A stretch of DNA of 64,000 nucleotides from Spirosoma taeanense (GTDB lineage Bacteria > Bacteroidota > Bacteroidia > Cytophagales > Spirosomataceae). A program made the translations under genes and the position numbers. Position 1 is the stretch's first letter. Every line of letters starts with the position of its first letter. Positions 52,698 to 61,000 of this stretch are shown piece after piece. Location: the NCBI RefSeq assembly GCF_013127955.1, contig NZ_CP053435.1, forward strand, positions 4,526,001 to 4,590,000, written 5' to 3'. Below the pieces are notes generated by a model, which was given only the letters and a program-made list of their open reading frames with translations, searched no databases and was not told where the DNA came from.

Positions 52698-53615
52698 TCA
52701 ATACGAAAATTGAAGCACACCCGGCGCGAAGCGGAACATGATCTCGTGAACGCTGTTCTGATCGTACAGGGTTGAACCGGGGCTTTCCGGCGTTTTTGAG
52801 TTGAACAGATAGCCAATGCGAATGGCTTTTGTCAGTTGATATTCAGCCAGCGCCTGCAGATAGTTCGTCTGGATGACGCCGGGGCTGTTCCGCCGATAGG
52901 ATAAGCCCAGTCCAAACTCCTCGGCGAACCAGATTCGGGCACTTACATCAATGCCCAGGGGCCGGTCGGCAATTTTAGAAACCAGCACCGACGGAATCAG
53001 CACGGTCCCTTCGTCAATCTCAAACTTCGTTCCGGCCTGCACCATGACTGGCCGGACGGTCGGGTAGAGCGAACGACCTGCCAGATTTACACCCTGCGAC
53101 ACCAGTTCGGGCGCCGAAATGCCGCCGAAAAACGTTTCGGATTTATAATACACGCCGACGCCAAAGCTGCCAACGGCCCGGTTCAGGCTCGATGCGCTCG
53201 TGAAATCGTAGACCGGCAGGACGTTAAGACCGCCCTGTACTCCTATTGACAGCCTGGCTAGAGCGGGCAGATTGAAGCGGTAGGCTACGCTGCCATACAC
53301 ACCCGTAGCGGCAAAAATACCCATCCGGTCGTTCAGCGCCTGAAACCCCAGCCCGACCCGTCCGTTGGCAATCGAACCATCCCCCGAAACGCTCTGCGTA
53401 ACCGGTGCGTACCGAACGCTGATCCATTTACGTCGGAGAAAGGCTGACAGGTGAAACGACTCCCGCATGCCCGCGTAAGCCGGATTGATGCTTAAAGGAT
53501 TGACCAGATACTGCGAGTAGAGAACTTCCCGCTGAGCCTGCGTAGACAGGCTCAGGCAGCTTAGCAGACTGGTAATGACCAGAAAAAAAACGCGGCTTCG
53601 AAACGAGATAGGCAT
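52698..53615 (-). CDS. PorP/SprF-family type IX secretion protein
   Basis: A 305-residue outer membrane protein from the ATG at 53615, with signal peptide MPISFRSRVFFLVITSLLSC. The family lead-in EVLYSQYLVNPLSINPAYAG is present; strands continue to HEIMFRFAPGVLQFSY. PorP/SprF proteins are tied to secretion and surface display of large proteins with CHU_C (type B) tails. It is the second of two such genes directly downstream of a giant CHU_C protein, with a 130-base gap from the first copy, and is the last gene of this group. Confidence 0.92.
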   Translation of the reverse strand: MPISFRSRVFFLVITSLLSCLSLSTQAQREVLYSQYLVNPLSINPAYAGMRESFHLSAFLRRKWISVRYAPVTQSVSGDGSIANGRVGLGFQALNDRMGIFAATGVYGSVAYRFNLPALARLSIGVQGGLNVLPVYDFTSASSLNRAVGSFGVGVYYKSETFFGGISAPELVSQGVNLAGRSLYPTVRPVMVQAGTKFEIDEGTVLIPSVLVSKIADRPLGIDVSARIWFAEEFGLGLSYRRNSPGVIQTNYLQALAEYQLTKAIRIGYLFNSKTPESPGSTLYDQNSVHEIMFRFAPGVLQFSY

Positions 53616-53745
53616 GAGTTGACCGGAATTGACAGCCAAATTGTAGGGTTTTAGGGTAAAAACCTAACGCTTCGAATGGCATTACTATCCTGGTTAAGCG
53701 CAAGCACCTTGATTTCGGTACGGCGGTTTTGCTGATGCCGGATCA

Positions 53746-54729
53746 TCAGAAGTAGCGCGGGGTCAGAATGCGGTTTTTACCGAAACCAAACTCATACCGG
53801 AGCATAATCTCGTGCGAGCTCGGGGCGATGTCCTTTAAGTTGTTCATCGTTCGGTCGTACGCGTAACTAAACCGGAACTGGTCGGTGAGCTGCACTTCCA
53901 GCAAACCAATGAGGGCATCGGTCCCAATCTGGCTCCAGTCCGTAAACTGGTTACGTCGCACCGACACGCCGATGGCTACGCGGTCGGCAAACCAGAAGTT
54001 TACGTTCCCGTCGAAGCCCAGCGGAGCGCCTTCGGCATATTTAACCAGCATGGATGGTTTCATCTTGACCGAGGGGCTGATACCGACCACAAAACCAGCT
54101 GCCAGATACGCATGACGGCGCTGCACCGACAGCACCCCACCCGCAGAATTATATTCGTTCAGCTTGTTTTTGATCAGTCGCGGTACCGAAATGCTCAGAT
54201 ACGTTCGGTCATTGCTGAGATAGATACCCGTTCCGAAATTGGGCAGTATCTTTGAAATATTAGTCGCAAAAGCCGGATCAATCTGACTCGACCCGTCGGG
54301 AGCGGTCTTGATGTCGGCTAGATTCACGTTGTAGCTGGCCGCACCCGCCTGAAGGCCCAGGGCCAGCGTTGAGCGCTCCCCTACTTTTATCCGGAAGGCA
54401 TAGGACGCAAAGCCGCCCGCTTCCTGCACTGGTCCGTACTTGTCGCCGTATAACTGCAAACCGATGCCTACCCGCTCCTGATTCAGTGGCATATCGACCG
54501 TGAAGGTCGCCGTTTGCGGAGCGCCCTCAACGCCTGTCCACTGATTGCGATACAGGGCCGACATACTCAGCACATCACGGCTGCCCGCATAGGCCGGGTT
54601 GAGCGCCATCATGTTGAACATGTACTGCGAGAACATTTTGTCCTGCTGCGCCCGGACCTGGCCGCTGCCGATCCCCAGGATCAGCAGCAGCGCAACAGCC
54701 CACCGGTTCGTTAAAAACTGATTTGACAT
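53746..54729 (-). CDS. PorP/SprF-family type IX secretion protein
   Basis: A 327-residue outer membrane protein with signal peptide (TNRWAVALLLILGIGSGQVR) and the family start DKMFSQYMFNMMALNPAYAG, then RDVLSMSALYRNQWTGVEGA. The C-terminus SHEIMLRYEFGFGKNRILTP matches the other copy. It starts 5 bases after the stop of the giant surface protein gene, so the two must be cotranscribed, and it is the likely dedicated partner for attaching or exporting that protein. The two PorP copies in this window are clearly diverged from each other. Confidence 0.93.
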   Translation of the reverse strand: MSNQFLTNRWAVALLLILGIGSGQVRAQQDKMFSQYMFNMMALNPAYAGSRDVLSMSALYRNQWTGVEGAPQTATFTVDMPLNQERVGIGLQLYGDKYGPVQEAGGFASYAFRIKVGERSTLALGLQAGAASYNVNLADIKTAPDGSSQIDPAFATNISKILPNFGTGIYLSNDRTYLSISVPRLIKNKLNEYNSAGGVLSVQRRHAYLAAGFVVGISPSVKMKPSMLVKYAEGAPLGFDGNVNFWFADRVAIGVSVRRNQFTDWSQIGTDALIGLLEVQLTDQFRFSYAYDRTMNNLKDIAPSSHEIMLRYEFGFGKNRILTPRYF

Positions 54730-54734
54730 CGGTA

Positions 54735-55017
54735 TTAGCGGTTAATCGTCATATATCGTACAAACTTGCGGCCGTCGCTCGTCGTAATCACGTAATAATA
54801 CGTGCCATCGGGCAGACCATTGGCGTCGGAACCGACGAGAACACCCGCATTAGGCTTACCGTCCCAATCGTTCTGGTAATCGTCGTTCTTGTAGACCAGA
54901 TGCCCCCAGCGATTATAGACCTCCAGACTGACAGTCAGTCCCGCCATACCGCGAATTACGAACAGATCATTGATTCCGTCACCATTTGGCGAGAAGCCCT
55001 GCGGAATAAAGATCGTC
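54735..55017 (-). other. CHU_C (type B) C-terminal sorting domain of the giant surface protein
   Basis: The final ~94 residues have the CHU_C pattern: FIPQGFSPNGDGINDLFVI, then SLEVYNRWGHLVYKND and YYYVITTSDGRKFVRYMTI. In T9SS proteins this domain directs export across the outer membrane and differs from the type A (Por) tail; type B cargo is linked to PorP/SprF partners, present here immediately downstream. Confidence 0.93.
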
Positions 55018-58000
55018 GTGCTGGTTGCGGGCAGGTTCAGCGGAGTTGCTTCGCGCTCGTTCTGATCCGTCGGGTTGTTGTTGCCGTTGAGGTCCGGCAC
55101 CAGTCCATTGGTCGAGATATCCGACACACTGCCGGTTCTGGCAATCGCCTGGGCATAGACCGTATTCAGGAAGGTCGTTGTGCTTCCGTTCGTCGCTACG
55201 TTCACGACAACCAGAATGGTATCGACCTTACCCACGGCCAGCCTACTGGTGCTGTCACCCAGCACAATCCTGACGTCTGTGCTGCCGTTAAACTTATCAT
55301 TCAGCTTCAGCGCACTGCCCGTTGAGGTCGTAATCGGCGCTTTGACAACTGCGTACGTAGCGCCAGTCTGATTATTAAAGACCTTCGACAGCGAATCGCT
55401 CAGGGCTACGTGGGTCAGTGGCTCCGTGCCATAATTCCGAACCACGATCTGGTACGTTACATTGAAGCTACCATCCGCCTGCCGAACCGTATCCCGAACG
55501 GCCATAGCCACTCCGATATACGGGATCGTCGACAGGTTATCCAGCGTAACCGGCGTCGCAATACTGTTGTTGCGCGGGTCGAGGTCATGATCCGGGTCGT
55601 CGTTGATACCGGCCGCCGACCGGTCTTCCACCACCTGATTATTGGCCGTCAGAGCCGTTGCAACAGCCGTGTTAACGAAACGCAGCGAGTCTGCATTCTT
55701 TACGTTCACCCGAACCACGAAGTTCAGACTACTTGAGGCCCCCACGGCCAGCGTACTCATCGAATCAACGAGCATTCTGGTCACCAGACCTTGCCCCGTG
55801 TAGAGCGTATCGGTCATCAGTCCGGCGCTGGCGTAAACCCGGATACGTTCGCTGACGATTAGCGCGCCGTGCCCGAAGGTTTCGGAGAGGTTATCAACAA
55901 CCTGCACCTTTCTGAGCGGTACGGTACCCCGGTTCGTTAGCTTAATCGTATAGGGCACATCAAATACGCCTTCTGCAACCTTCATTGGCGGACCAACCGA
56001 TTTGGCAACCCCGATCAGCCCGGCGGGCAGATCGAACCGAACAGCGGTCGAAACGGACCCTTCGGGCGTTGGGTCGAATCCGGCATTCGAAATATCCCGA
56101 ACAAACTGAGTTGTATCGGCCGTGTGGCCAGTGCCAATTACGTTCACAAAGAACGGTCCGTTGTTGCCATTCGGCTTAATGTTCACCGTCACCAGCACCG
56201 TATCCTGCACACCGGCCGCCAGCGAGCTGGCATTCGTCAGGACGTTTACGTTCGTCAGCCCATTGAAGCTGGCATTCGGAACCAAAGTACTTCCTGCACC
56301 GACAATCGGCGGACCAACTACCGTGAACGAAGTCGGGAAGGCTTTAGCCAGACTGTCCGTCAGGCTGATCCCGTACAGGTCCACATCCCCGAAGTTTTTG
56401 ATGGTGGCTTTATAGGTAACGTTGTAGCTGTTGTTACCCTGTTTTTCAACCTTAATTACCGCCAGCGCTACGCCAAGGCTCGGGCCAGCGGGCTGCCCGG
56501 TGCTCAGGGTAAAGGACGAGAATCCCGTGTTATTCGTTGGATCGCCGTCGCCATCCGGATCGGCATCCCCACCATCGGCAGAGAGGTCTTCAACTTTCAT
56601 TCCGTTGCTGTAGGCCGATGCCCCCGCGATGTTTCGGAACGAACGGGTGGTATCGCCCGCTGCCCGACGGATCGTTACGTCCAGGAAGAACGTCTGCGAC
56701 CGGCCCGGAGCAACATAGCTCGTCGAGTCAAACAGGTTGGTGTTGCTGCCTATACCCGTGAAGCCAGAATTCCGTTTGAGACTGAAGTCGTCGTCCGTGG
56801 TGCTGATGGCGACCTTCTGAACCGAGTTGGGCGCGAACGCGTAGGCCAGATCGTCGGTCACCTGCACTTTCCGGAGCGTGTCATCGCCGAAGTTCGTCAG
56901 CACGAAGCCGTAACGAACCGTAATCAGCGAGTCGCCTTTAACCGCCGGTCGGCCAACCACCGCCTTAGCTAGCCCAACCAGGCTTGGCTTATAAGATGAG
57001 GTATCGCGCACCGTTACGCTCGACGTGTTGTTGGACAGATCGGTATCTTTCTGGTCGAGATACGTAATCTCAGCTTTGTTGATCACCTCGCCTTTCGTCA
57101 GCATGTGCGCCGAGAAGACGATGGTTTCCGACTTGCCAACCGGCAGACTGTCGATATGCTTCGTAATTACGCCACCCGACAGACTATAGTTTGGCGCTGG
57201 TCCGAGCACTAGCTCCAGACCGCCCGGCAGCACATCGCGCACATCGATATTATGCGCCGTATGAGCGCCCTGGTTGCTGACCGTAATGGTGTAGGTCACC
57301 GTCTCGCCACGTCGTACTACCGGCTTATCCGCCGTTTTGCGGATGCTGACATCTGTCGCTACCGAATCGGCGGTGCAGTTGACGATACGCACGACCACCT
57401 TCGCTGGTGCACTGACGCAGCCCAGACTATTCTTCGCAAACACATAGTACGTTCCAGCCCCTACCGAGTCTGGACGAACCAGCGTATTCGATGTAACAGC
57501 CGCTCCAATCCGGTATTCGTAGGTGCTGCCCGCCGTAGTTGCCGATAGTGCCGAGGTCAGATTTGCGATGACGGCCGGACAGGTATTGCGCAGGTTCGTT
57601 ACGAGCGGAGCCGGAATGGGTTCTGCTACGTTCACCGCAACCGGGTCGGATTTTACCGAGCTGCATCCTTTCGAATCGAACAACTGAACCGTGTAACTTC
57701 CGCTTGTTTTCACCACGATGCTCTGCGTGGTAGCATTGTTACTCCACTTATAGCTGGCTGCGCCCGCCGGTGCTTTCAGCGTGACCGAATCACCGTAGCA
57801 AAGGCTGCTGGCCCCAACCACCTGAATTGTCGGAATGGTTTTGATTCCTTCTACGATCAGCACCATTTCGTCTTTAGCGACCGGACAACTGGCGTTATTC
57901 GCGCTCACTGAGAGTGTCAGCGTCACCTTACCCGCCACTATATCTTCCACGCTGGCGGTATAAGTCGCGTTGGGCAGGTACGGGTTATCGAACGTGCCCT

Positions 58001-61000
58001 TCCCGCTGGTCGTCCAGTATAGCACTTTACCCGCGCCACCCATCTTACCCTGTAGCTGATACGTTTTGGCCGTGCAGATCGTAGCGTCAGGCCCCGCATT
58101 AGCCGTTGCCGGATTCTGCGGATCACAGGCGATTTGTTGATCGCAACGGTTAATCTGTACGTGGATTACGGCCGGCAGACTAGAGCAGCCATTGACCGTT
58201 TTCTCGACGACGTAATACGTGCTAGTTCCCACGGCAGCCGGGTTCGTTACCTTGGATACGTCGCTCAGCGATTCAGCCGTATAGAACTCGAACACACTGC
58301 CGCTCACCGTCGCTTTGCTGGTTACGGCCGTTGTCAGATCAACCGTATTGAACGGACAGGTGTTTGTTTTGTCGACCACCGACGGCTGACTGATTTTTGG
58401 CAGCATCGTAACGACAACTTTGTTTGACGGCTGGCTGATGCAGGTGCTTGAGCTGTAGCACCGGGCCGTGTAAGTTACGCTGTTAACTGGCGTGACCGTT
58501 ATCGACTGGCCGACCTGCTCGTTCGACCAGACCACCTGGCTATTTGCCGGGCAACCCTGAGCTACCAGCGTTACAGGCGCACCGAAGCAGGCCGTCGTAC
58601 TGGTTATCGTGGTCGAACCCGCAATAGAAACAATCGGCGCTACCAGCGAACCGACCTTGATCGGGCAGTAAGCCGACCACGCGCTTTCGCAGGTGCCAAT
58701 CACGCATTTCACCCGGTAGGAAACACTGGCCGGTGGCGTCACCGTCAGGATACTGCCTTTCGTCTGGTTGTCCGACCACACCAACGTTCCACCTTCGCAG
58801 CCCGTTGCCGTCAGGGTTACGGACTCATTGGCACAGATGGTCGGCTTGTTGCAGGCCACCGTCGGAATGCCCGGCGTACCCAGGATTATGTCGACGCTGT
58901 GCGACGGAGCGCTCGTGCAGCCATCCACCGTGCAGGTTGCCATTAACCACAGGTCGCTGCTGATAATCTTCTCGATGCTCTGGCCCACGGAATTGTCCGA
59001 CCATTTAACGATTCCACCTTCGCAGCCAAGCGCTGTGAGTGTTACCTTCGTTCCAGCGCAGACCGTCAGCGATGGACCCGCCACGAGTTTAGGCGGCTCT
59101 ACGTACCGGACTATAACCTTCGCCCCGATAAGGTCGAGGTCTGCGCAGACTTTTCGATCGGCGATCAGTTTAATCACGTCCGCACTCGTCGTCAGGCCCG
59201 GCTTGACAACGGCCAGATCGAGGTAGTTTTTATCGGTCGGACTGGCGCTATACACCAGCGTATGGATGGTATAATCTGCCGTTAGGGCCGAGACATTGAA
59301 ACTTGGTGTTGCGCTCGTCTGCTGGATAACCTGTTCGGCTCCTTTTGTCAGAACATACAGTACCGAGTAGCCTTCGGGCTTAACCAAGCCGCCATTGGGC
59401 GTAGCCCCTATCAGGATGGTTTTATTCGTATCCGCGCAAACAGTGCCGCTCACTGCTACCAGCGTAGCCGCTTTGGCGACACAGTTTCCCTCCTTATTGA
59501 CCGTAATCGAAACAGACGGAGCGCTCACGCAGGAGCGGAACTTACACTGGGCGTAATAGGTCTCGGTACCCTGCGGTCTGACGAAGATCGACGCGCCTTT
59601 GTTGTTGCCATTGACATCGTTGACCGACCAGTACACGTCACCCGGACAGCCCGTAGCGGTTAACGTAATCGTTCCACCCGGTTCGACCGCCGTAGCCGAT
59701 GCCGCAATGGTTGGAACCGGTACCGGTACAACCGTAATGGGGTATTTCTTCGCCGTATCGCTCGCGCAGACACCGTCTTTGCAGAATACGGAGTAAGCTG
59801 TCGTTACGTCCGGCGACACGATGATGCTTCGGGCCGTTTCTTTCGTATTCCAGACGGGTGTTCCCTGGCAGTTATTCACCGTCAGCGTTACTGTTTCACC
59901 CGCGCAGATCGAATCGGCGCTGGCCGTTATGACCGGTGTCGGCATGGGCGTTACGTTCACTTTAATAACGTTCGACTTACCGCTGCCGCACTGCGCACCA
60001 ACTTTACAAATCGCGTAGTACTCGTTGCTGGTCGGGCTGGCTGTTACGGATACAACCGATCCGGTCAGACCTGGCACACTCCAGACCACCGTACCCGCGC
60101 AGCCCGTTGCCGTCAGCGATACAACCCCGCCATTGCAGACGGCAGTCGTCGATGCCACAATCGTCGGTGCCTTACCCGATGTGTTGACCGTAATGCGAAT
60201 CTTCTGCGAGGCATTGCTTTCGCACGAGCCCATCTTACAGGTTGCGTAGTATTCTCTGGTTTCGGTCGGAATGATTTCTACGCTGGCACCGGTCTTCTCG
60301 GTACCGGACCAGTTGATCGTTCCACCTTCACAGCCTTCGGCCGAAAGAATTACTTTCTCACCGCTGCAAACCACTTTCGGCAGGGTCGTGTTGATCGGTG
60401 CGCTCGGCGTTACGACCGTGATCGCTACCGACTCGGACGGATTGCTCAGGCAGGACCGGAACTTGCACTGGGCGTAGTAGCTGATGCTGGCCTCCGGGTA
60501 CACCATTATACTAGAGCCGGTCAGCTTCTCATCGCCACCCCAGATTACCGTACCGTTACAGCCGGTCGCGGTCAGCACTACCTTACCTTTTGCGCAGATG
60601 GTATCCACACTGGCCGTTACCGTTGGAATGACCGGCTCAACAACCGATATCACATACGCTTTCGATACCGGGCTGGTGCAGGCACCGTTCTTACAATAAA
60701 CAGTGTAGCTGTTATCGCCCAGGGTCGGCGTAACAATGATGTTGGTAGTCGTTTCGCTTGTGCTACTCCAGACGGGCGTTCCCTGGCAGTTATTCACCGT
60801 CAGTGTTACATGCTCGCCGGGACACACAATGGTCGTGCTGCACGTAATGATTGGCGTCGGCATGGTGCCGCCGACACCTATCGTCTTAGTGGCAGCGTCG
60901 CTTACGCAGTTCGCCATCCGGCACTGAACCGTATAGGTCGTTTTCGTCAGCGGACTAACGGTTATCGAAGCACCGGTTTTGTCGCTTTCCGACCACTGAT

